DNA from: JALHUF01 sp050014795
Lineage (GTDB): Bacteria > Acidobacteriota > Terriglobia > UBA7540
Direction of reading: 5' to 3'
Length of the DNA stretch: 5,649 bases
NCBI GenBank assembly: GCA_050014795.1
Contig: JBEKCQ010000189.1
Location: 1-5,649 of the forward strand
A program made the position numbers and the translations under genes. Positions 1-5,100 of this stretch are shown one piece after another (positions within the stretch are counted from its first letter, which is position 1; every line of letters starts with the position of its first letter). The notes under the pieces are model-generated. The model did not search any database. It was not told the origin of the DNA and was given only the letters and a program-made list of their open reading frames with translations.

Positions 1-1
1 T

Positions 2-670
2 CGCGGCTGGCAGACGTTCACCTACACCAAGCTCCTGAACAGCCAGACCGGTGCCGAGGACCAGCCGCGCGTGGACTTCATTTCCACTCGGCCGCTGCCC
101 CCGGAGGCAGAGCGGCAGGTTCTCCAAAACCTGCGCTCGGTTATCTCAGACTACGACGTCATCCTGGTGGCGGACCAGGCAGAGACGAATGCCGGAGGAG
201 TCGTTACTCCTGCGGTGCGGAATCTGCTCATTGAGCTGGCCACGAAGCATCCCGAGAAGATCTTTCTGGTGGATTCCCGCAAGCGGATCGACTTGTTCCG
301 CCACGTGATCATCAAGCCCAATCGCCAGGAGGCCGAGGCGGCCTGCCACAAGCTCTTCGGGAACACGGACTATCAACGCTTGCGAGGCCACGTCGAAAGC
401 AAGGTGGTCATGGTCACGCACGGACCGCAGGGTGTCCTGGTGGTGGAGGAAGGCAAAGAGACTTGGGTCCCGGCGCGGACCATCGAGCAGCCCGTAGATA
501 TCTGCGGCGCGGGCGACAGCTTCGCAGCAGGGGCGGCGCTGACGCTGGCGGTCACGGGCGACGCGCTCGTGGCCGCGCGCTTCGGCAACCTGGTCGCTTC
601 CGTCACCATTATGAAGAAGGGGACCGGCACCGCCTCGCCCGAGGAGGTGCTGGCCCGCGATGAGCAGTGA
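2..670 (+). CDS. PfkB-family carbohydrate kinase, C-terminal part (5' end outside window)
   Basis: The protein would phosphorylate a sugar or sugar phosphate with ATP in the cytoplasm; the substrate cannot be assigned. The frame is open from base 2, giving 222 residues of a family usually about 300-340 long, so roughly the N-terminal third is missing. An internal GTG at base 71 is not the real start, because the upstream codons (GWQTFTYTKLL...) read as protein. Seen in fragment numbering: an NRQE motif at 107-110 (the family's NxxE, magnesium/phosphate site), a VTHGPQG strand-turn near 137-143, and GAGDSF at 169-174 with the catalytic base Asp172 (bases 515-517). A KKGTGTASPEE stretch near the end matches the usual C-terminal nucleotide-site region. 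The overall pattern is closest to the ribokinase and heptose-7-phosphate kinase (RfaE1/HldE N-domain) branch, but that is inference. A following frame starts inside its last codons, suggesting former translational coupling. Confidence 0.93.
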   Translation, partial: RGWQTFTYTKLLNSQTGAEDQPRVDFISTRPLPPEAERQVLQNLRSVISDYDVILVADQAETNAGGVVTPAVRNLLIELATKHPEKIFLVDSRKRIDLFRHVIIKPNRQEAEAACHKLFGNTDYQRLRGHVESKVVMVTHGPQGVLVVEEGKETWVPARTIEQPVDICGAGDSFAAGAALTLAVTGDALVAARFGNLVASVTIMKKGTGTASPEEVLARDEQ

Positions 671-773
671 GTCTCCGAAGCTGCCGGAACTGGGACGGGA
701 CCCGCGCTACTCGCCGCAGGAACATGAGAACAATGAGACTAGTGAGAACAGTGAGAAAGTCTTCCCTATCTAA
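660..773 (+). pseudogene. Truncated 5' end of a gene coupled to the PfkB kinase; possibly Minf_1886-like
   Basis: An ATG at 660 overlaps the kinase stop by 11 bases and opens a 37-codon frame ending TAA at 771-773. Such an overlap is typical of a real downstream operon gene. The first half, including GRDPRYSPQE (residues 12-21), looks like protein. The second half is built from a 9-nt tandem repeat and reads as low-complexity HENNETSENSEK. From memory, a DPRY motif preceded by charged residues and followed by AY-FV is typical near the N-terminus of the uncharacterised Minf_1886 family (TIGR04138, about 130-150 residues). If that is right, the gene was cut just after this motif and its tail replaced by repeat DNA. 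The family call is tentative because only a few residues match. It could instead be a chance frame. Confidence 0.35.
724..759 (+). repeat. Tandem repeat, four 9-nt units (RTGAGAMHR-like)
   Basis: Four adjacent nonamers are read directly: ATGAGAACA (724-732), ATGAGACTA (733-741), GTGAGAACA (742-750) and GTGAGAAAG (751-759). The array begins where the protein-like part of the broken frame at 660 ends, so it may mark the breakpoint of a deletion or insertion. Its style resembles the heptamer arrays near 4841-4947, but the unit length differs. Confidence 0.75.
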
Positions 774-1043
774 TTGATTTCAGGCGAGATGCTCTTCTGC
801 AGTCTGGTTCAGAGAGCAGTCAAGTGTCCCTTTTCGACACACCGTGTAATTCCTACACGCCCGCCAAGTGTGGCAACGTGGTCGGACACTTTGCCAACCA
901 ATCATCGCAAGCAAACCGGTGTACCCTCCGCGATGCCACCTGAAAGGAGCCATGGCGATCTGAATTGGACCCAAGAAGGGGTGCGGCGTATGCTTTTAGG
1001 CGAAGGATAAGCCCAAATCGGACATTCCGGCTAAAGGAAAAGC
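774..1043. other. Intergenic region with three GTGT/ACAC dyads and an orphan ribosome-binding site; possible IS remnant
   Basis: No credible gene is present here. Three dyads with the same theme follow one another: GTGTC/GACAC (824-828 with 836-840), CGTGTA/TACACG (843-848 with 854-859, 5-nt loop) and AAGTGT/ACACTT (866-871 with 886-891). In addition AAGTGTCC (822-829) is the inverse of GGACACTT (884-891). Downstream lies AAAGGAG (943-949), spaced two bases from an ATG at 952 that reads M-A-I and then stops at 961. Repeated terminal motifs followed by a strong translation start and no gene fit the decayed left end of an insertion sequence; the multiple terminal repeats of IS21-type elements are one comparison. 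This is inference, since no transposase residue is preserved. Confidence 0.3.
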
Positions 1044-1427
1044 ATGAAAACCGAGGAAACTGGATACTTCGACCTTTGGGTGAGTTATGCGCTAGCTGTC
1101 CTCGTCGCGCTCACTTCTGTGGCGGGACTTTTTTGGGCGCCTACTTATGCTCAGGAAACACCCCTGTGGGCCGCCCAAGGGATGGGAGGGGACGCGGTCA
1201 ACCTGGTACTTGTCGTGCCGGTTCTTCTTGTCAGCGCTATGCAGGCCCACCGGGGATCCGTCCCCGCGCGGCTGGTATGGATAGGAAGCCTGTTTTACCT
1301 CCTGTATAACTTCGTCATCGCCGCCTTCTTTGTCCTCTTGGCGGTGGGATTTGCCGTCCTGCTGTGGAGTTATTTCCGGAGTGAACGCGGGCACTTGGGG
1401 ACCAGCGTTCCACGGACCACACACTGA
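1044..1427 (+). CDS. Small multi-spanning membrane protein, probably truncated; function unknown
   Basis: This is a 127-residue inner-membrane protein of unknown function. The ATG at 1044 is preceded by AAAGGAAA at 1033-1040, which supports the start. Hydrophobic segments lie at about residues 11-31, 50-67 and 76-108. The last is long enough (about 33 residues) for two passes or a fusion of two partial helices. Basic residues (RSERG) follow it, then a short polar tail. The first 90 residues resemble the N-terminus of larger uncharacterised bacterial membrane proteins: a first helix, a short loop, a GDxVxLVLxVP-type second helix, then RGSxxARLxWxGxLxYxLYN. From memory those proteins have more helices and are longer. 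Continuation after residue 91 with a different hydrophobic stretch suggests an internal deletion. It stands alone on its strand, 125 bp before the Tat gene. Confidence 0.65.
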   Translation: MKTEETGYFDLWVSYALAVLVALTSVAGLFWAPTYAQETPLWAAQGMGGDAVNLVLVVPVLLVSAMQAHRGSVPARLVWIGSLFYLLYNFVIAAFFVLLAVGFAVLLWSYFRSERGHLGTSVPRTTH

Positions 1428-1477
1428 CGAGGCTGCTGCTGGACGGCTGCCGGTTCGGTGATTATCGTGGATTCCCG

Positions 1478-1524
1478 TTGACAAGAAGCTCGGGAACAGA
1501 AGAAGATTTGTGGTGTAATCCACA
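1478..1524 (+). promoter_or_regulatory. Weak promoter candidate and small dyad upstream of the Tat gene
   Basis: TTGACA at 1478-1483 matches the sigma-70 -35 consensus exactly. The best partner at a usable spacing is GAAGAT at 1502-1507 (18-nt spacer), a poor -10. Just downstream, TGTGG (1509-1513) and CCACA (1520-1524) form a perfect 5-bp dyad around TGTAAT, which could be an operator or chance. The Tat gene start at 1553 follows. Acidobacterial promoters are not well enough defined for this to be more than a suggestion. Confidence 0.22.
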
Positions 1525-1552
1525 GGATCGCACCCTCGCGCTTGGAGATTCC

Positions 1553-2545
1553 ATGAGAAAAAACCGACTTTTCTCGGCAGATGCCGCAGATTCGACCTGG
1601 GCGCAGCCCACGCGGCGGGAATTTCTGAAAGGGGCCACCGCCGTCGCCGCCGGCTTGATGGCCACACCCCTGGCCACGGCTGAAGTTGGCTCTGCATTGC
1701 CCACAGTGGCCCTGGGACCGAACCGCGTAACCCGACTGATTGCGGGCGGCAATCCGCTCTATGGCTATTCCCACTTCAATCGCCTGCTCGACGACTTCAT
1801 GCGCGACTACTTCAACGACGAGCACGTGGTCAAGTTCCTGCTTGACTGTGAGAAAGCCGGCATCAACACCTGGCAGAGCAATTATCGCGAAGCCGCACGC
1901 CGCCAGATGCCGAAGGCCCGGGACGCCGGCTGCAAGATGCATTGGGTGTGCCTGGCGGACCCAGGGGATTTCGGTGGCAGCGTCAGTAGCTCAAAGGACA
2001 TGGTTGCCGGCGCCATGAAGTGCGCCACGGAAGCCGCCAAGGTCAAGCCTATCGGCATCGCCCACCATGGCGTGGCCACCGACCGGCACTGGGCCGCGGG
2101 CACCCTTGACCTGGTAAGAGACTTCGTCAACCGCGTGCACGACCTGGGTTTCCCCGCCGGCGTTTCCACGCACAATCCCGATGTGATTGATGCCGTCGAG
2201 ACCAAAGGTTGGCCCGTCGATTTCTACATGGGCTGCTTTTATCGCGTTACGCGGACGGGGGAGGAATTCCAAAAGGAGATTGGAGTGCAGCCGGTGGGCG
2301 AGACTTATCTCGCCAGCGATCCCGAGCGCATGTGCCGCGCCCTTCGCCAAGCGAAGCTGCCCTGCTTGGGTTTCAAAATCCTGGCGGCCGGGCGAAAGTG
2401 TGATTCGCCGGCACAGGTCCGCCAGGCGTTCGAGTTCGCCTTCAAGAATCTCAAGCCCACGGATGCCACCATTGTGGGCATGTGTCCGCGCTTCACAGAC
2501 CAAATCAGCGAGAACGCGCGCCTTGTGAGAGAAATCGCGGCCTAA
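1553..2545 (+). CDS. Tat-exported aldo/keto-reductase-like TIM-barrel protein
   Basis: This is a 330-residue protein predicted to be exported folded by the Tat pathway. I chose the ATG at 1553 because GGAG (1544-1547) sits five bases upstream and it gives a proper signal peptide. An in-frame TTG at 1478 would add 25 unlikely residues. The signal has twin arginines in RREFLKG (21-27), a hydrophobic stretch at 28-40 and an ATA cleavage site after residue 43. The mature part follows an aldo/keto-reductase-like barrel: GINTWQSNY (103-111), KPIGIAHHG (165-173), GFPAGVSTHNPDVIDA (199-214), FKILAAGR (274-281) and TIVGMCPRFTDQISENARLV (306-325). In a true reductase the 103-111 segment would carry the catalytic Asp (DTAxxY). 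Here Gln108 stands there, so the classical tetrad looks incomplete and the activity is open. The last ten sense codons and the stop lie in a 36-bp direct repeat. It converges on the TPR gene downstream. Confidence 0.82.
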   Translation: MRKNRLFSADAADSTWAQPTRREFLKGATAVAAGLMATPLATAEVGSALPTVALGPNRVTRLIAGGNPLYGYSHFNRLLDDFMRDYFNDEHVVKFLLDCEKAGINTWQSNYREAARRQMPKARDAGCKMHWVCLADPGDFGGSVSSSKDMVAGAMKCATEAAKVKPIGIAHHGVATDRHWAAGTLDLVRDFVNRVHDLGFPAGVSTHNPDVIDAVETKGWPVDFYMGCFYRVTRTGEEFQKEIGVQPVGETYLASDPERMCRALRQAKLPCLGFKILAAGRKCDSPAQVRQAFEFAFKNLKPTDATIVGMCPRFTDQISENARLVREIAA

Positions 2546-2550
2546 GCTCA
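2515..2550 (+). repeat. 36-bp perfect direct repeat, left copy (3' end of the Tat gene)
   Basis: These 36 bases are identical to 5101-5136. The copy covers the end of the Tat gene, giving (N)ARLVREIAA and the TAA stop, plus five bases beyond the stop. The flanks diverge at once: AGAA before it here against AGCC at the other copy, and AATTGCC after it here against CCTTGAC. A short identical core with different flanks at both sides is how attL/attR pairs look after site-specific integration at a gene's 3' end. A remnant of a paralogous gene is the alternative. Confidence 0.9.
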
Positions 2551-2571
2551 AATTGCCAGCCGGCGAATTTG
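2549..2571 (+). terminator. Stem-loop just after the Tat gene stop; possible terminator
   Basis: CAAATT (2549-2554) pairs with AATTTG (2566-2571), and GCC (2555-2557) pairs with GGC (2562-2564). There is a four-base loop and a single bulged G at 2565. The stem begins four bases after the Tat gene stop. No T-run follows, so if it terminates transcription it is not a classical intrinsic terminator. A different stem-loop sits at the equivalent place after the right-hand copy of the direct repeat. Confidence 0.45.
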
Positions 2572-2757
2572 CGGTTCGGCGAAAGGGCACGGATTTATCC
2601 GCGCCATGAAGTGCGGGACAAATTCCTTTCTTGTGGCCTTCAGGCCCTGCTTGGTGCATCAGCGGCTAAAGCGCCGTAGTGCAGAGTTGGGGTCAAAACT
2701 CTGCGGCTCGCAATCCCGGAAAAATGAAAAGCCGCAATCTTCACGACTAAGGCTCTG
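2572..2757. repeat. Spacer made of short palindromes (REP-like cluster) between convergent genes
   Basis: No gene is seen here. The spacer holds several hairpins in a row. GGCACGGAT (2586-2594) pairs with ATCCGCGCC (2597-2605) with one mismatch and a 2-nt loop. GGCCT/AGGCC (2635-2639 with 2642-2646) has a 2-nt loop. A CGGCTAAAGCGCCG segment near 2662-2675 looks like a damaged palindrome. GCAGAGTT/AACTCTGC (2681-2688 with 2697-2704) has an 8-nt loop. GCGGCT (2703-2708) can pair with AGCCGC (2730-2735). Chains like these are typical of dispersed extragenic palindromic repeats in acidobacterial genomes (recollection, not searched). They may also help stop transcripts from the two genes that meet here. 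Confidence 0.55.
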
Positions 2758-4647
2758 CTACCTACTCCGGGCCTTGCCAAGTGCCGACCTTAGGCCTTTC
2801 TGCGCAATGACGTCGTCAGGGGTCAGTGCAAGGGCCTTCCGGTACTCAGCTATTGCTTCGTCGTAGCGGCTCTCTCGAGCAAGGGCGTTGGCGATCATAA
2901 CGTGAGCCAAAGCGAAGTTGGGCTTGACTGCGAGGGCTCTTCTGTACTCAACGATGGCCTCGTCATAACGGCCTTGCATGGCCAGGGCGTTGCCCATGTT
3001 ATTGAAAGATTCTGCGAAGTCGGGTTTAAGCGTGACAGCTCTCCTCAACTCGTGGATAGCCTGCGCGAATTGGCCTTGGTCGATCAGGGCAATTCCTAGC
3101 TCGTTGTGAGCATCGGGATAGTCGGGCTTTAGTGCGATGGCTTTCCTGTACTCCACAATGGCTTCGTCGTAATGGCGCACGTGAAGAAGAGCAAGTCCTA
3201 GGTTTCTATGAGCGTCGGGGTAGTCGGGTTTGAGGACAAGAGCTTTTCTGTACTCGCTGATACCTTCAGTTTCACGGCCCAGGGTGCTCAACGCACTGCC
3301 GAGGTTGTTGTGCGCCTCGGGGTAGTCTGGCCAGAGTGTAAGAGCTTTTCGGTACTCGGAGATGCCTTCATCGTAACGTCCGGCGTGAACAAGAGCAACG
3401 CCAAGATTGCTGTGGGCCACGGCAAAGTCCGGCCTCTGCGCGAGAGCCTTCCTATACTCTCCTATGGCTTCTTCGTCACGGCCCATGTCTTTCAATGCGC
3501 TGCCGAGGTTGTTGTACGCTTCCGGGAGGTCGGGTCTGAGTGTGAGAGCCCTCCTGTATTCTGTGATGGCCTCATCATAACGATGCTCTGCGGCAAGAGC
3601 GTTAGCTAGGCCGTAGTGGGCTTCGGCAAAATAGGGTTTCAACGCGAGGGCACGCTTATACTCGGCTATGGCATTATCGTACTTGTGGCCTCTGTCCAGG
3701 GCGGCACCAAGGCCGTAGAACCCCGCGGGGGATCTGGGGTCGAGGAGTATGGCCTCTCGAAAGTGCCACGTTGCCTCCTCAAGGTTCCCCGTTTCCAGCA
3801 AAGCCGTGCCGAGGTTAATGTGAGCAATAGGAAGGTCGCCTTTGTCGCGTGGCATCTCGCGGTAGATCTCGACAACGCGTTCGGGTTGGCCTCGGTGGAA
3901 GAACGCCCCTGCCAGGACGTTTTTGTCGGTACCCTCCATTATTCTCTCTGCCAGAGCACAACAGGCAGCTCTTAGCCCATCGAAGGAAAGGCTGAAGGGG
4001 CCAACAGTCCACGGGCCGAGACCCTCGGCGCGCGCCATGAGTCGAAACTTATCTGCTCCATCCAAGACCACGTCCCCGGTAACAGTTCGCTCGCGTTCCA
4101 GAATCTCCCTCGCCACCGAGATGAGCGCTTCAACCGAGATGCCCTTTACTTCAACGGCAACTCTGCCCCGGATCTGGAAGCTGGTGCCAGGAGGCGTATC
4201 CCCAGGGAACAATGAGGATCTTTTGGTTGTTCGGGTAAAGTGTCCAGAAGGGTTGCCAGTTGCCAAGATCCCACAAGGCGAGGGTGTGGGGTCTGCGCGG
4301 GCCTCGCTGCGGATGGAGGAAACAGCGTCAAGCAGGACATGCGCGACTGTTTCCCCGCTGAACGGCAGGGGCACAGTAGCGTTCTGGGGTGGCAGGTGAA
4401 ACTCTGCGATCACCGTTGTTTCTTGCCGACCCTTCCAGGCTGCGAACCCAACCAGACAGGCGAGAACGTAGAAAGGTAAGTACGAAGGAATCGATTTCCA
4501 GAACCAGCGTAGCGGTGAGGTGCTCCAATTCTTCACCTGCAAGCTTCGCAAGGTCCACTTGAGAGACCGCCTGAGCGCCCGAAGGACAGAGTTGATTCTG
4601 ATGTCGGCGGTGCTAGGGTGGCGAGGTAGGGAGGGATCTGGTGACAT
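2758..4647 (-). CDS. Membrane-anchored protein with an N-terminal extracytoplasmic domain and ten TPR repeats
   Basis: This 629-residue protein is predicted to be a protein-protein scaffold outside the cytoplasm; partners are unknown. An in-frame TAG lies three codons upstream, so the ATG at 4645-4647 is the first possible start, although the ribosome-binding site is weak. Domains run as follows. Residues 1-52 are a basic cytoplasmic tail. Residues 54-72 form one membrane helix, with the positive charges placing the rest outside. Residues 75-270 form a domain I cannot name, with an LPFSGETVAHVLLDA segment at 94-108 and VEVKGISVEAL plus VTGDVVLDG around 165-197. Residues 241-273 look like a degenerate TPR. 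Ten 34-residue TPRs then fill 274-613 without gaps (bases 2809-3828), mostly of the form LGxAL-GRYDEAIxEYRKALxLKPDYP, and a capping helix closes the protein. The repeats are alike enough to suggest recent amplification. The gene lies wholly between the two 36-bp direct repeats. Confidence 0.92.
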   Translation of the reverse strand: MSPDPSLPRHPSTADIRINSVLRALRRSLKWTLRSLQVKNWSTSPLRWFWKSIPSYLPFYVLACLVGFAAWKGRQETTVIAEFHLPPQNATVPLPFSGETVAHVLLDAVSSIRSEARADPTPSPCGILATGNPSGHFTRTTKRSSLFPGDTPPGTSFQIRGRVAVEVKGISVEALISVAREILERERTVTGDVVLDGADKFRLMARAEGLGPWTVGPFSLSFDGLRAACCALAERIMEGTDKNVLAGAFFHRGQPERVVEIYREMPRDKGDLPIAHINLGTALLETGNLEEATWHFREAILLDPRSPAGFYGLGAALDRGHKYDNAIAEYKRALALKPYFAEAHYGLANALAAEHRYDEAITEYRRALTLRPDLPEAYNNLGSALKDMGRDEEAIGEYRKALAQRPDFAVAHSNLGVALVHAGRYDEGISEYRKALTLWPDYPEAHNNLGSALSTLGRETEGISEYRKALVLKPDYPDAHRNLGLALLHVRHYDEAIVEYRKAIALKPDYPDAHNELGIALIDQGQFAQAIHELRRAVTLKPDFAESFNNMGNALAMQGRYDEAIVEYRRALAVKPNFALAHVMIANALARESRYDEAIAEYRKALALTPDDVIAQKGLRSALGKARSR

Positions 4648-4840
4648 ATTAGTCTACGGGAGCTCCGCATTAGCCTTGGTCTGTGCGATGTATGCACCCC
4701 CTGAGTGTGTCTGAGAGCCGAATCCCACACGCAAAAGCACGCAGGTGGCCCCATTACCAAGGCGTTGCTGATGCGTGTATATACCCGTTGGTGGGGAAAG
4801 GCAAGGGGGAAAGAACAGGGACTAGGTGCTGGGGACCAGG

Positions 4841-4882
4841 GATTGCCGATTGATGATTGCAGATTGAGGATTGAAGATTGGT
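4841..4882 (+). repeat. Heptamer tandem array, six GATTGNN units
   Basis: Six units follow without a gap: GATTGCC, GATTGAT, GATTGCA, GATTGAG, GATTGAA and GATTGGT. The first five bases are constant and the last two vary. A strictly kept 7-nt period with a variable end points to a dispersed family of degenerate heptamer repeats, rather than simple slippage of one exact unit. Confidence 0.88.
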
Positions 4883-4890
4883 CAAGGCTA

Positions 4891-4947
4891 GTGACGAGCG
4901 ACGCAAAGAACAGTGACGAGTGACGAGTGACAAGTGACGAGCGAGAC
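4891..4947 (+). repeat. Heptamer tandem array of GTGACGA units
   Basis: Units are GTGACGA (4891-4897), GCGACGC (4898-4904), an 8-base interruption (4905-4912), then GTGACGA (4913-4919), GTGACGA (4920-4926), GTGACAA (4927-4933), GTGACGA (4934-4940) and a decayed GCGAGAC (4941-4947). The period is the same 7 nt as in the GATTG array only eight bases away, but the unit sequence is unrelated. Confidence 0.85.
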
Positions 4948-4977
4948 GGAGGAGGCAGAAGCCGCTGGCGCGGCAGG

Positions 4978-5000
4978 GCGGAGTTGTTCCTCAACTCCGC
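4978..5000. repeat. Perfect 9-bp palindrome (REP-like), related to the one at 2681-2704
   Basis: GCGGAGTTG (4978-4986) pairs perfectly with CAACTCCGC (4992-5000) around a 5-nt loop. It is followed by GGCTCG (5001-5006), as is the similar hairpin at 2681-2704 on the other side of the TPR gene, where GGCTCG is at 2705-2710. Both lie in the same orientation, so they look like two members of one repeat family. Confidence 0.75.
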
Positions 5001-5022
5001 GGCTCGTTAAGGACAGCAGAAC

Positions 5023-5047
5023 CCACGGCACACAACCCGTGCGGTGG
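5023..5047. repeat. Imperfect 9-bp hairpin in the repeat-rich spacer
   Basis: CCACGGCAC (5023-5031) pairs with GTGCGGTGG (5039-5047) with one central mismatch and a 7-nt loop. It is the middle of three consecutive hairpins. An alternative pairing of GTGG (5044-5047) with CCAC (5052-5055) is possible. Confidence 0.55.
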
Positions 5048-5073
5048 CTACCCACATGCTGCACCAGGAAATT

Positions 5074-5094
5074 CGCAGACCTGAAAGGTCTGCG
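5074..5094. repeat. Perfect 9-bp palindrome with 3-nt loop
   Basis: CGCAGACCT (5074-5082) pairs perfectly with AGGTCTGCG (5086-5094) around a GAA loop. It ends six bases before the right-hand 36-bp direct repeat. No T-run follows on either strand, so a dispersed palindromic repeat is more likely than a terminator. Confidence 0.75.
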
Positions 5095-5100
5095 CCAGCC

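Larger units (their letters stand above)
4648..5100. other. 453-bp repeat-rich spacer upstream of the TPR gene
   Basis: No credible gene is present. The part next to the TPR start (4648-4790) should hold its promoter on the minus strand, but I find no convincing -35/-10 pair. GTATATAC at 4777-4784 is an 8-bp palindrome. A purine-rich stretch at about 4793-4820 leads into two heptamer arrays (4841-4882 and 4891-4947) and then three hairpins (4978-5000, 5023-5047, 5074-5094), all listed separately. The minus-strand translation of the arrays gives low-complexity strings such as SSLVTRHSSL, which often appear as spurious small proteins. The spacer ends at the right-hand copy of the 36-bp direct repeat. 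Confidence 0.7.

Noticed and set aside
780..974. 64-residue minus-strand frame in the intergenic region
   Set aside because: The composition is not protein-like and the frame follows the dyads. At most it is a spurious product of a repeated element.
1478..1552. TTG start extending the Tat protein by 25 residues
   Set aside because: The added residues do not look like protein and would push the twin-arginine motif too far from the N-terminus. The ATG at 1553 has a good ribosome-binding site.
1092..1942. Minus-strand reading frames of 190-201 residues over the membrane gene and the start of the Tat gene
   Set aside because: They lie antisense to better supported genes, show no family features and overlap each other in different frames.
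1991..2659. 222-residue minus-strand reading frame opposite the Tat gene
   Set aside because: It mirrors the GC-rich coding strand of a convincing protein, has no recognisable domain and runs across the hairpin and direct repeat.
3208..3609. Plus-strand frames opposite the TPR array
   Set aside because: They repeat with a 34-codon period only because the TPR coding strand does, so they are antisense shadows.
4027..4036. Perfect 10-bp palindrome GGCGCGCGCC
   Set aside because: It lies inside the TPR coding region and is a low-complexity GC run, with no sign of a site function.
4841..4947. CRISPR-like array
   Set aside because: The units are 7 nt with no spacers, far from CRISPR repeat and spacer lengths, and no cas gene is in view.
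4533..4994. 153-residue minus-strand frame through the heptamer arrays
   Set aside because: Its SSLVTRHSSL and SILNLQSSI strings come from the tandem repeats, and its end overlaps the TPR gene in another frame.
2572..5100. Terminal inverted repeats around the TPR gene, as in a transposon
   Set aside because: A shared TGCACCA word and CCTGAAGG-type hairpins are inverted between the two spacers, but the best related pair (GAGTT hairpin plus GGCTCG) is in the same orientation on both sides. No long inverted repeat exists.
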